Origin: Lawsonibacter faecis
GTDB lineage: Bacteria > Bacillota > Clostridia > Oscillospirales > Oscillospiraceae
Direction of reading: 5' to 3'
DNA: 64,000 nucleotides
Assembly (NCBI RefSeq): GCF_014287675.1
Contig: NZ_JACOPQ010000018.1
Span: 1-64,000 of the forward strand
Below the pieces are notes generated by a model. That model was not told the origin of the DNA and did no database searches. It saw only the letters and a program-made list of their open reading frames with translations. Shown piece by piece: positions 8,059-16,592 of the stretch (position 1 is the first letter of the stretch; each line of letters opens with the position of its first letter). Made by a program: the position numbers and the translations under genes.

Positions 8059-8889
8059 ATGGAATGGTCCAAAATTAAAAATATCATCATTATCATCCTG
8101 CTCACCGTCAACGCCTTCCTGCTTATCTCGGTGGCGGACCGGGAGTGGAAGTCCGCCCAGTATCAGGAGGAGGCGCGGCTGGGAGCGGTGGAGGTGCTGC
8201 GCAGCAACCGCATTGAGATGGATGAGAAAAGCCTGCCGCCGGAGACCGGGCTCCTCCCCATGACCGCCGAGCGGGACAGGGAGGGGGAGGCGGCTCTGGC
8301 CGGGGCGCTGCTTACCAACGCGGTCAAGACCGGGGACCGGGGCCGGGACACCTATGAAGGGGAGAAGGGGAGCGCCTGGTTCCGGCTGGACGGCAGCTTC
8401 GGCTTTACCTTCGCGGCGGGGGCGTACCCGCTGGACGGGACTGACCCGGCCAAGCACGCCCAGGCCCTCCTGAGCGGCGCGGGCTACCTCTGTGAGGTGG
8501 TGGAGACCGGCGCGGCGGATGAGGAGATCGGGACAACCTATGTCAGGGTGCGTCAGACCTGGGAGGATACCCCGCTCTTTAACTGTACCGCCCGGCTGCT
8601 CTACCGGAATGGGGAGCTGGTATCCATCGACGAGGGTACCCGCCTCATCGGCACGCCTGTAGCCGCCGGCGGGGCGGATACCCTGAACGTGGCCGCCGTG
8701 CTCCTGCGTTTCCTCAGCGGCGTGCGGGACGGCGGCCATGTATGCCGGGAGGTGCTGAGCCTCACGGCGGGCTACGAGGTCACGCCGGAGACCAGCGGCC
8801 AGGCCCGGCTGTCCCTGGTTTGGCAGGTCATGACCGACGCCGGTCCCTTCCAGGTGGACGGTGTCACCGGCGAGGTAAAGCAGGCGTAA
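8059..8889 (+). CDS. walI: WalI-like (YycI) regulatory protein
   Basis: The 276-aa protein begins MEWSKIKNI and is followed by one hydrophobic helix (about 8-26), a start typical of YycI. The rest is predicted to be outside the membrane. It ends the walRKHI transcript at a strong terminator five bases past the stop. An AAAGGATGG ribosome site precedes ATG 8059. In Bacillus the next genes would be walJ and rlmH. Here those lie at 26964-28253. Confidence 0.78.
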   Translation: MEWSKIKNIIIIILLTVNAFLLISVADREWKSAQYQEEARLGAVEVLRSNRIEMDEKSLPPETGLLPMTAERDREGEAALAGALLTNAVKTGDRGRDTYEGEKGSAWFRLDGSFGFTFAAGAYPLDGTDPAKHAQALLSGAGYLCEVVETGAADEEIGTTYVRVRQTWEDTPLFNCTARLLYRNGELVSIDEGTRLIGTPVAAGGADTLNVAAVLLRFLSGVRDGGHVCREVLSLTAGYEVTPETSGQARLSLVWQVMTDAGPFQVDGVTGEVKQA

Positions 8890-8893
8890 AACA

Positions 8894-8932
8894 AAAGGGA
8901 ATCCCCCTGGCATCGCCAGGGGGATTCCCTTT
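8894..8932. terminator. Bidirectional terminator, walI and SLH protein
   Basis: An 18-bp perfect stem with a 3-nt loop (AAAGGGAATCCCCCTGGC arm) has A-rich and T-rich flanks on both sides. It lies between convergent walI and the SLH gene at 8949-11831. Confidence 0.9.
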
Positions 8933-8948
8933 GTTTGTACAGTTACGA

Positions 8949-11831
8949 TTAGGCGTTGATGGTCATGGAACCATAGTAGGTGGCAACAGTGCCGTCCTCA
9001 GCGGTAACAGTGACGCAGACCATATCGACCACGGAGCCGGAAGCAGGATTGCTGCAGGTGAAGGTATAAGCGCCGGCGCCATCGCTGGAGAGGGTAGCAT
9101 TGGCAACGAAAGAAGTGCTGTACTCTCTGTCAAGAGTGACGCTGACAGTAGCGCCGTCGGCAACACCGGTAACAGAAACCGTTACAGTGGTGTTCTTAGT
9201 GGGGGTGCCGCAGGAAGCGGCAGTATCCGCAGTGTTGGCAGAAGCAACAGGATTATTATTGACAGAGACAGTTGCGGTAGTAGCGGAGGAGTCAGCCTTG
9301 GTGATGTAGACATACTGAGCCTTCATGGTGCTGCTCATGTCGGACGCGCCAAGAACGATAACGCCGTCGGTCTTGTCAGCGGTGATGCCGGAAGCGGCGA
9401 TCTCGGTGATCTTGCCGTCAGAGTCGATCTCAAAGACTTTCGCATCGTCGGCCAGGGTGTAGTAAGCCTTGCCAACCAGGGGAGTGGTAGCGGTATCGAC
9501 TGTCAGCACGTCGTTGCCGAAGGACACGCCCTTATAGGCAACGCCGCCGTGCGCGGACTCGGAGATAACCACGTCATCGTCATTCAGACTGACCTTCATA
9601 ACGGCACCGGTGGTGAGGGCGATCTTGGAGATGATGTCCTGCTCCTCGCCGTTCACATAGCCCTTGGAATAGGTATAGAGCTTGTCGGCACTGCTGTAGC
9701 TGGGAGTGACAGAGGAGGGAATGTAAATGTAGTTGCTGGTAGCGGAAGCATCCTGCAGGGTGCCGTCGGTCACGAAGACAAGAGCGGCGGTGCCGTCCAC
9801 AGTGATGACCACGCCGTCAGCGGTGCCGGTGTACTTGGGGGCATTGGCAATACCGGTGGTGGTAGCGGCAGTGGAGAACTTATTGTTGCTGGAGCTGTAG
9901 TTGGCAACCAGGAAAGCGGTGCTGGAGTTTCCGATGAAACCGTCGGTAAACACGGCCTTGCCCGGAGCGATGGAGGCGTTGCTGATGGTGGTGTACTTAA
10001 TGTCCTTGCCGCCGAAGTCCACATCGGAGGTGGTCAGCTTGGTCAGTTCGTAGTTGCCATCGGAGTCGATGGTATAGGCCACCAGGTAGTAGTTAGTGCC
10101 AGCGGTCTGAGCGCTGCTGGTCAGAGTAGAGCCGGGGGCGATAGAAGTGCCGTTGCCGCCGGAGACATTGACCACATCGACGGTGCCGTCGGCGAAGAGC
10201 AGACGGGCGGTGGCGGTAATGGAGTCCTCAACGGAAGAGCCCACGGTATCGTAGCCCAGAACCACGGCCACATTGTAGGTGGAGGTGGCATCAACCAGCT
10301 TGGCGTAGAGCGCGTTGCCGTTCTCGTCCAGGAACAGGGTGACGTCCTTCTTGGCGGAGGTGTCCAGGTCCTTCATCTGAGTCACGGTCTGACCGCCGTA
10401 GGCGCCGTCAGAGCGGGTATAGGAGGTGCCGTCAATGTAGATGGCGCTGGTACCCTTATAGCCGGTGATTTTCCCGGTAACAGACTCACACTCAGTGATG
10501 TAGGTGGTACCGGCGTAGGTGATGTGCATCACCAGGTCGCCCTTGGACAGGTCCTCATAGCCAACAGCACTGACGTAGCCGGCGGTGACGCCGGGGATGG
10601 AAACAGTAACCTTGCCGTCGGAATCGGTCTTGGTCTTTACAGCGCCGGTCACCTCGGAGACGGTCTTGGTGGTCTTCACGAGCGCGTCGACTACGCCGTC
10701 ACCGTTGCTGTCGATGACATAAGCCACAGCATAGTTGCCAATGCCGGCCAGGTCGGCGGCAGTAATAGCTCTGGTGTTGGTAGCCACATAGTTGGTCACG
10801 ATGTAGGCGTTGGTGGCGGACAGCTCCAGACCGTTGTTGGTCAGCCACTTGGTCACGTCCTTAGACTTGGCAGAATTGTTCACCAGGTCGCCGGGAACGG
10901 TAACGGCTGTATTGTCCTTATCCTCAACAACTGCGCTGGAGACGAGGCCGGAAGCATCCTTGTAGTAGGCAACAGCCTTACCCATCAGGGTGACATCGCC
11001 GTTAATCTTCTTGGTGGGTACGATGTCGCCGCCGGTAACGGTGGCATAGCCGTCATCGTTCACAGCGGTGAGAACACCGACATTGCGATTCAGGCCGTTG
11101 TAGGTGGTGGCGGCCAGGCTGGGAAGGGCGGTGTACTTGGAGATGTAGCGCACGCCGCCGTCATACTGATACTCGGGGTCATAGTTCTGTACGAACAGGG
11201 CGTTGAAGATCATCTGGGCGGCATTGTCGCGGGTCAGAGCGTCTGTGGCCTTGACGGACAGACCCTTGGTCAGGGAGCGGATGGTGGTGGTGTAGGTGCT
11301 GCCATAGAAGAGAGTGGTCTGCGCGTCGCGCATGATGTTGGTGGACCAATTGGCATCGTTGGAGTAGCCGCGGTTCTCAGCGTTGTAGCCGATGGCGACC
11401 AGCAGCATCTTGGCGGCCTGGACAACAGTCACAGGCTCGGTGGGGAAAAAGTTGCCCTTGCCGTCGCCCTCGATGATGCCGTTGGCATAGCAGTACTTGA
11501 TGTAGCCCTCGGCCCAGGAACTGTCGATATCCTTCAGGTCGGTGACGGTGCCCTGGAAGGCGCTCTGGTCGACGTTGCCCATCAGCATCATGGTGATGAG
11601 CTTGGCCATGGTGGCGCGGTCCACGGTGGCGGAGGGGTCATAGGAGCCGTCGGTCTTGCCCTCGATGATACCGATATCAACGAGAACGCTGACAGCCTCC
11701 TGATTGGTGATCTTATCGGAATCGGTAAGATCAGCGTAGGTCTTGTCCGCAGCGGAAGCGCCGACGACCATCATGCCCAGGAGCATAACAGAAGCCAGAG
11801 CCAGGCTGAGGACCCGCTTGAGGTTTCTCAT
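8949..11831 (-). CDS. Large SLH-domain surface protein, paralogue 1
   Basis: The 960-aa secreted protein has a signal peptide (1-27, cleavage near GASA) and three S-layer homology repeats (about 30-215). They include SWAEGYIKYCYANGII and TRDNAAQMIFNALF. A long Thr/Ser/Val/Asp-rich region of presumed beta domains follows. SLH repeats bind pyruvylated secondary cell-wall polymer, so this should be an S-layer or cell-surface protein. The first 29 codons are almost base-for-base the same as in the genes starting at 18895, 24652 and 33564. The mature part is most like the 33564 paralogue. AGGAGG precedes the ATG. The function of the region beyond the SLH repeats is unknown. Confidence 0.9.
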   Translation of the reverse strand: MRNLKRVLSLALASVMLLGMMVVGASAADKTYADLTDSDKITNQEAVSVLVDIGIIEGKTDGSYDPSATVDRATMAKLITMMLMGNVDQSAFQGTVTDLKDIDSSWAEGYIKYCYANGIIEGDGKGNFFPTEPVTVVQAAKMLLVAIGYNAENRGYSNDANWSTNIMRDAQTTLFYGSTYTTTIRSLTKGLSVKATDALTRDNAAQMIFNALFVQNYDPEYQYDGGVRYISKYTALPSLAATTYNGLNRNVGVLTAVNDDGYATVTGGDIVPTKKINGDVTLMGKAVAYYKDASGLVSSAVVEDKDNTAVTVPGDLVNNSAKSKDVTKWLTNNGLELSATNAYIVTNYVATNTRAITAADLAGIGNYAVAYVIDSNGDGVVDALVKTTKTVSEVTGAVKTKTDSDGKVTVSIPGVTAGYVSAVGYEDLSKGDLVMHITYAGTTYITECESVTGKITGYKGTSAIYIDGTSYTRSDGAYGGQTVTQMKDLDTSAKKDVTLFLDENGNALYAKLVDATSTYNVAVVLGYDTVGSSVEDSITATARLLFADGTVDVVNVSGGNGTSIAPGSTLTSSAQTAGTNYYLVAYTIDSDGNYELTKLTTSDVDFGGKDIKYTTISNASIAPGKAVFTDGFIGNSSTAFLVANYSSSNNKFSTAATTTGIANAPKYTGTADGVVITVDGTAALVFVTDGTLQDASATSNYIYIPSSVTPSYSSADKLYTYSKGYVNGEEQDIISKIALTTGAVMKVSLNDDDVVISESAHGGVAYKGVSFGNDVLTVDTATTPLVGKAYYTLADDAKVFEIDSDGKITEIAASGITADKTDGVIVLGASDMSSTMKAQYVYITKADSSATTATVSVNNNPVASANTADTAASCGTPTKNTTVTVSVTGVADGATVSVTLDREYSTSFVANATLSSDGAGAYTFTCSNPASGSVVDMVCVTVTAEDGTVATYYGSMTINA

Positions 11832-11902
11832 TTGGAATTCCTCCTTCTAATATTGGGCTTTTTGGGCGAAATACGGACCCACAGGGTCGTATGACAATTC
11901 TT
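11832..11902 (-). promoter_or_regulatory. Conserved SLH leader, copy A
   Basis: This leader block is shared with the other large SLH genes. It contains a stem-loop (11871-11892, ATACG/CGTAT with ACC/GGT inside), then CCCAATATTAGAAGGAGG and the ATG. The 3' 34 bases are the same in all four copies. Confidence 0.75.
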
Positions 11903-11912
11903 TCCAGGCAAA

Positions 11913-11968
11913 TAATTTACAAGAAAGGGGCGGTTTTATTAATAAAACCGCCCCTTTCTTGTAAATTA
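11913..11968. repeat. 56-bp perfect palindrome upstream of SLH paralogue 1
   Basis: It is a perfect inverted repeat with no loop, centred at 11940/11941, containing GGGGCGGTTTTATT and its complement. The 30-bp core is repeated at 24747-24776 upstream of another SLH gene. It lies between the tandem operators and the leader. It could form a terminator or attenuator in RNA, or a cruciform or protein site in DNA. Confidence 0.85.
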
Positions 11969-11976
11969 GTGAGCAT

Positions 11977-11994
11977 GGTAGACATCTGGTAGGC
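11977..11994 (-). promoter_or_regulatory. Tandem GTCTACC operator, near site (copy A)
   Basis: Minus-strand GCCTACCAGATGTCTACC: two 7-mers at 11-bp spacing, the distal half with one mismatch. The site lies exactly 146 bp before the ATG, as in the other two copies. Confidence 0.65.
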
Positions 11995-12051
11995 TTTTTA
12001 TACAAGACCAAGTCAAAAACGGCGTATTCGCAGGCTTTTGACGGCAATTTC

Positions 12052-12071
12052 GGTAGACATTTGGTAGACAT
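12052..12071 (-). promoter_or_regulatory. Tandem GTCTACC operator, far site (copy A)
   Basis: Minus-strand TGTCTACCAAATGTCTACC is the best match to the consensus. It lies 75 bp upstream of the near site, about seven helical turns. Confidence 0.65.
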
Positions 12072-12082
12072 ACCCCAAGACA

Positions 12083-12119
12083 CAAAAAGAGCGGTCGGAC
12101 ATATATGCCCGACCGCTCT
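12083..12119 (-). terminator. Terminator of the transporter/SLH operon
   Basis: An 11-bp stem (AGAGCGGTCGG arm at 12088-12098 with 12109-12119) is followed on the minus strand by TTTTT. It lies 14 bp past the stop at 12133. Confidence 0.88.
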
Positions 12120-12132
12120 AAGACCGATTCAG

Positions 12133-14532
12133 TTACTCTACCACGACAAGACGGACCTTTCCGCCCTCCTCAGGGGTGCGATCATAGTAGATGGTGAGGC
12201 TGTTGGAATAGGCACGGGCCTCATCCAGAGAAGCAAACCACTTCTTTGTAGTCCTATTATAGCAGGCCACATTCCCGGCGATAGGGATTATCATATTGGA
12301 GGTGGTGATGGTGCCGATAGGAGTGGTGGGGTTATCCTTGCCGGGAGTGACGCCGTTGAGCTCAAAATCTGCGCGGGAGACGCCGGACACGGATTTGAGT
12401 TCAACCCAGTTGGCAAGCCTATTGTTACTACTATTCACGGTATCCAGGGATGCAGTAATGCCGATATAGCTGCCGGCTTTAATAGCGGCACCGGAAACCA
12501 AGTCGGCGCTCTTACCATTATTATTTTCCACAGCAATAGTAGAGTTATAAAATTTTTCACTATTAAACGTGCCTTCGATTTGATCGGTCTCTGCAATTCC
12601 ATAGGTATACTGATCGCCGGTCACGTCGTCAAACACAATGATGTTTATGCGGCCTGCGTAGTCCTTACCCACATAAGAGATTTTGGAGCTCGGAACGGTG
12701 GCGCGGGTCAGCTGGCTGAAGGTAATCGAGGCAGGGGCGCCGTTGCCCACGCGCTCATAGAGATAGACATTGTCGGCCAGCGCTTCACCGCCAAGCGTGC
12801 GCTTGTTCACGTCCAGCGTACCCGATGCGCCGCTGCCGGAGAGACGGCTCAGGGTAACTTGCTTGACTTTGGAAGAAGAGACTGTGACCAATTGACCTGT
12901 CATTTTAGCTGCTGAGTCACCTTTATAGCTGCTGGTTCCCTGAAGCGTAATCAACTTCCCTGCTGTATCTTTCAGTTCTAATAAGGGCTTGATTTCAGCA
13001 TATCCAGTATCCTTATCAATAGAAGTAACAGTACCTACAGTGGTGGATTTCGCCTCGCTGGAGGAGACCACGCCGGCCACCTGGCCGTCGGCGGTCAGCA
13101 GCAGGGTAACGATGTCGCCGATTTTAAATTTGGCGAGATCCTCGTAGGCGCTGGAGAGGACCGGGAGAGTAGCGCCCAGCACCGTGACGCTGAGGGGGGT
13201 GGCAGGGCTGGGGGAGACATTCTCATACACGCCGGTGAGGCGCAGATCGGAGACATGCAGGGTCTTGGTTGTCTTGTCATAGGTGGCCACGTCGTACTGG
13301 CGGATATCTGCGATGCTGGCGGTAACGCCGTTTTTCACGATGCGGTAGCCGGTGTCGCCGCCCACCAGAGAGGAGAAGGGGTTGCCGGAGCCGGTGGCCT
13401 TGGCGACCGCTGCGGTCTCCGCCGTGTCGGCGGTGGGGATGAAGAGGTACTCCAGCTTGCCGGTAGCGCTGTAGTGGAAATTCACCTGGACGCCGGCCTT
13501 CAGGTTGATGTAGATATCCTTATAGAGCTTCATTACCCCATCCTGATACACCGGGGTCTCGGTGGGCACATCCAGCTTCTCGCCACCGGAGACGGTGAGG
13601 TAGTTGATCTCGGGTGCCACCACGGTCACCGTGCGCTGAGAGCCGGAGGTGGAGGGGGTGATGGCGATGACCTTCTCCTCCTTATCGAGAACCAGCTTGG
13701 CCCGGACGCCGCACAGAGAGGCGTCGAAGGGGACATGGTCGGTCTTGTATACGGAGACCGTCTCGCCGGCGATGGTCTGGATCGCGCCAGTGGTGTTGTC
13801 GGCGGTGGTGGCGTCCACAGAGAGGATGATGGCCTCGTCCAGAATCTTGCCGCCCAGGGTAGTGAGATAGGGGTCCTTGCCGCCGTTGGGCTTGGTGTAG
13901 AGCATATTCTCAAAAAGAATGGCGGTCTGCCCCCGGGTGATGGGGGAATCCCAGGACAGTGAGACGCCCTCGGTGAGACCGATGGTATTGGCGGTGGCCA
14001 GGTAGCCGCCGTACCAGCTGGAGCCGGTTGCGATATCCTTGGCGCCATAGCCCAGAATTCGCATCATGACGGTCACCGCCTGGGCAAAGGTGATGACGTC
14101 GCCGGGGCCGAAGGTGGCGTCCCCCTTGCCCATCATCAGCATATCGCTGCTGCCGCCCTCCTCACCGGCGGCGCCAATGGGGGTTGAGGCAGCCAGATTG
14201 ATGTAGCCGCTGGCCCAGTTGCCGCCCTTTACGTCCTTAAAGATGGTGCGGTTGGCCTGGGCGGCGGCCTCATTGCCCTTGCCCATGACCTCCACGGCCA
14301 TCTTGCAGAATTCGGCCCGGGTCAGGGTCCCCGAGGGATTGAAGGAGCTGCCGCCGGTGCCGTTGACCACGCCCAGCAGACGGAGAATTTCGGCGGCCCC
14401 GGCCACCTGGGGATCGGAGATGTCGGTAAAGGCGGAAGCCCGGCCGGAGGCGGCAGACGCGGGCACGACGGCAGTCAGTCCGCACAGCGTCGCCACCACC
14501 AGAAGGCTTGCGATAAGTCGTTTGAGTTTCAT
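12133..14532 (-). CDS. SLH-domain surface protein (last gene of the transporter operon)
   Basis: The 799-aa protein has a signal peptide (1-27, PASAAS) and three SLH repeats (about 34-215, including GTLTRAEFCKMAVEVMG and SPITRGQTAILFENML). A long beta-rich C-terminal region of unknown fold follows. It lacks the shared leader/signal cassette of the four large paralogues and belongs to a different subfamily. It follows the ABC permease gene by 46 bp with no terminator between, so it is probably co-expressed with the transporter. A terminator follows directly. A wall-anchored partner of the exporter is one possibility (inference). Confidence 0.88.
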   Translation of the reverse strand: MKLKRLIASLLVVATLCGLTAVVPASAASGRASAFTDISDPQVAGAAEILRLLGVVNGTGGSSFNPSGTLTRAEFCKMAVEVMGKGNEAAAQANRTIFKDVKGGNWASGYINLAASTPIGAAGEEGGSSDMLMMGKGDATFGPGDVITFAQAVTVMMRILGYGAKDIATGSSWYGGYLATANTIGLTEGVSLSWDSPITRGQTAILFENMLYTKPNGGKDPYLTTLGGKILDEAIILSVDATTADNTTGAIQTIAGETVSVYKTDHVPFDASLCGVRAKLVLDKEEKVIAITPSTSGSQRTVTVVAPEINYLTVSGGEKLDVPTETPVYQDGVMKLYKDIYINLKAGVQVNFHYSATGKLEYLFIPTADTAETAAVAKATGSGNPFSSLVGGDTGYRIVKNGVTASIADIRQYDVATYDKTTKTLHVSDLRLTGVYENVSPSPATPLSVTVLGATLPVLSSAYEDLAKFKIGDIVTLLLTADGQVAGVVSSSEAKSTTVGTVTSIDKDTGYAEIKPLLELKDTAGKLITLQGTSSYKGDSAAKMTGQLVTVSSSKVKQVTLSRLSGSGASGTLDVNKRTLGGEALADNVYLYERVGNGAPASITFSQLTRATVPSSKISYVGKDYAGRINIIVFDDVTGDQYTYGIAETDQIEGTFNSEKFYNSTIAVENNNGKSADLVSGAAIKAGSYIGITASLDTVNSSNNRLANWVELKSVSGVSRADFELNGVTPGKDNPTTPIGTITTSNMIIPIAGNVACYNRTTKKWFASLDEARAYSNSLTIYYDRTPEEGGKVRLVVVE

Positions 14533-14578
14533 ATGTTTCTCTCCTCTTTACAGTTGCATACGGGTCTGGAGATGGGCG

Positions 14579-15856
14579 CTACTCCGCCCGCAGGGCCTCC
14601 ACAGGCTGGAGACCGGACGCCTTGATGGCGGGGTAGAGGCCGAAGACGATGCCCAAGCCCACAGAGATGACGAAGGAACCGACGGTGATGCCGTAGCTGG
14701 GCAGCAGTATAATCCCCAACGTCTGTTTACATACGATGAGCGTACCCGCGTACCCGACGAGAATGCCCAGGATGCCGCCGATGCCGCATATCATACATGC
14801 CTCAATGAGAAACTGGATGATAATATTTTTCCGCTCGGCGCCGATGGCCTTGCGGATACCGATCTCACGGGTGCGCTCGGTGACGGTGACCAGCATGATG
14901 TTCATAATGCCGATGCCGCCCACGATGAGGGAGATGGCGGCGATGCCGCCCAGAAGGGCCTGCTGGGCCTGGGAGGCCTCCTTGGTGGAGTCAATATAGG
15001 AGTCCTGGCTGTAAATATTGTAGCTGCCGTAGCTGCTGCCGGTCTTGGCGTCCCCCACCAGGGTTTTGAGGAAGCCCTCCAGACGGGCCTGGATCTCCTG
15101 GCTGGCGGCAGAATTTTTGGCTTTGACAACGAAATCCGTACTATAGGAGGAGACACTGGAGGAGCCGCCCACCTTCAGGGCACGGATGGCGGTATAGGGC
15201 AGAAGAATGAAATTGTTCTGCTGTTTGTACCACTGATTATCCTCCGTCAGGGTGGATTCGTCCACCCGCTCGTCGTAGACGCCGATGACGGTGAAGGGCA
15301 CGCCGTCAAAGGTCATCGTCTCTCCGATGGGGTCGGCGTAGTTAAAGAAGAGCTTGGCGGCCCGGGAACCCAGGACGCAGACCTGATTGTTGCCCTGCAC
15401 ATCCAGGTACGTGAGATCGCGGCCCTTGGCAATCTTGGCATTGTTGCAGGCAGCCCACTGATCGCTGCCGAGGTAGACCTCGGGCGGGTAGTGGTCGTAG
15501 TCGGAGTAGTCCATGGTACGGCTGGATTTGGCCCCATACTGGATGGTGGCCCAGCAGGATTGACTGGGCGTGACGCCAACCACAAGGTCGTCCATCTGGC
15601 GGCAGTAGTTATAGAGCGCGTTGAAGACAGAGTCATCATCCTGCCGGCTGCTCCACTTGTAGGCGGAGACCTGGATTTGATTGGTGCCCATGGACTGCAT
15701 GAGCTCCATCATCTGCTTGGTGGTGCCGGATGCATATGTCACCAGAATGATGACGGCGGCCAGACCGATGATGACGCCCAGCATGGTCAGAAAGGTGCGG
15801 CCCTTCCGGGCGCCGATGGATTTAGCGGCCAGCTTGATGGTTTGTTTCAGGTTCAT
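14579..15856 (-). CDS. MacB/FtsX-like ABC transporter permease
   Basis: The 425-aa permease has an N-terminal helix (about 22-42, MLGVIIGLAAVII), a large extracytoplasmic MacB core domain (about 45-275), and three C-terminal helices of the FtsX type (about 280-415). The usual closing motif ASGLQPVEALRAE is present. MacB-type exporters use ATP to move peptides or lipids from the membrane surface. ATG 15856 overlaps the ATPase stop by four bases (ATGA) and has AGGAGGTGG upstream. A TTG at 15862 is too close to that site. Confidence 0.92.
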   Translation of the reverse strand: MNLKQTIKLAAKSIGARKGRTFLTMLGVIIGLAAVIILVTYASGTTKQMMELMQSMGTNQIQVSAYKWSSRQDDDSVFNALYNYCRQMDDLVVGVTPSQSCWATIQYGAKSSRTMDYSDYDHYPPEVYLGSDQWAACNNAKIAKGRDLTYLDVQGNNQVCVLGSRAAKLFFNYADPIGETMTFDGVPFTVIGVYDERVDESTLTEDNQWYKQQNNFILLPYTAIRALKVGGSSSVSSYSTDFVVKAKNSAASQEIQARLEGFLKTLVGDAKTGSSYGSYNIYSQDSYIDSTKEASQAQQALLGGIAAISLIVGGIGIMNIMLVTVTERTREIGIRKAIGAERKNIIIQFLIEACMICGIGGILGILVGYAGTLIVCKQTLGIILLPSYGITVGSFVISVGLGIVFGLYPAIKASGLQPVEALRAE

Positions 15857-16548
15857 AGCCAATCCACCTCCTGGGGCGCGTCGGCCATAATCTGGCCGTC
15901 CGAAATCCGGATGACCCGGGGTGCGGTTGCGGCGATAGAGTTGTCGTGGGTGATGAGGATAACGGTAGTCCCCTCCTTATAGAGCCGGCGCAGGATGTCC
16001 AGCACATGCTTGCCGGTTTTGGAGTCCAAAGCGCCGGTGGGCTCATCGGCCAGTATGATGGGCGGATGGGTGGCGATAGCCCGGGCGATGGCCACCCGCT
16101 GCTGCTGGCCGCCCGACATCTCCGTGGGCTTATGCTCCCGCCGGTCCCAAAGGGAGACGCGCTCCAGCGCGTCCTGAACCCGCTCCCGGCGGATGGAGGC
16201 CTTCACCCCCTGATAGATGAGGGGGAGCTCTACGTTCTCATAGGCGGACAACGCAGGTATCAGGTTAAAGCCCTGAAAGATAAATCCGATCTGCTTGTTG
16301 CGTACATGGGAGAGCTGCTTATCCGTCAGATCGGTCACATCCTGGCCGTCCAGGTGATAATCCCCGTAGGTGGGGATATCCAGACAGCCCAGAATGTTCA
16401 TCAGGGTTGATTTGCCGGAACCGGACTGGCCCACCACGGCGACGAACTCTCCCCGATCGATGTTCAGGGAGACGCCGTTAAGCGCCCGGACCTCCCGCTC
16501 CTCTCCCTCGTTATAAATCTTGTAGACGTCCTTAATATCAATGAGCAT
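15853..16548 (-). CDS. MacB/LolD-type ABC transporter ATPase
   Basis: The 231-aa ATPase has Walker A GQSGSGKST, Q-loop FIFQGFN, signature MSGGQQQRVAIARA, Walker B IILADEPTGALDS and the switch His in LITHD. These are the hallmarks of the MacB/LolD/FtsE branch. It energises the permease encoded immediately downstream (4-bp overlap). The adaptor gene lies 44 bp upstream, making a three-gene exporter. Confidence 0.95.
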   Translation of the reverse strand: MLIDIKDVYKIYNEGEEREVRALNGVSLNIDRGEFVAVVGQSGSGKSTLMNILGCLDIPTYGDYHLDGQDVTDLTDKQLSHVRNKQIGFIFQGFNLIPALSAYENVELPLIYQGVKASIRRERVQDALERVSLWDRREHKPTEMSGGQQQRVAIARAIATHPPIILADEPTGALDSKTGKHVLDILRRLYKEGTTVILITHDNSIAATAPRVIRISDGQIMADAPQEVDWL

Positions 16549-16592
16549 TGCATCATCTCCTAATCCGAAACGGGCGATTTACGCGGGATGCG

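Noticed and set aside
8742..11894. A 1,050-aa plus-strand open frame opposite SLH paralogue 1
   Set aside because: It is Gly/Val/His-rich, lacks a start signal and any domain, and mirrors the codon bias of the SLH gene on the other strand. The same explains the long antisense frames opposite the genes at 18895-21705, 21797-24652 and 30661-33564.
11971..12071. GTCTACC repeats as a CRISPR array or recombinase core sites
   Set aside because: There are only two short direct repeats per site, with an 11-bp period and no spacers, and no cas genes or recombinase nearby. An operator explains the fixed spacing to the ATG better.
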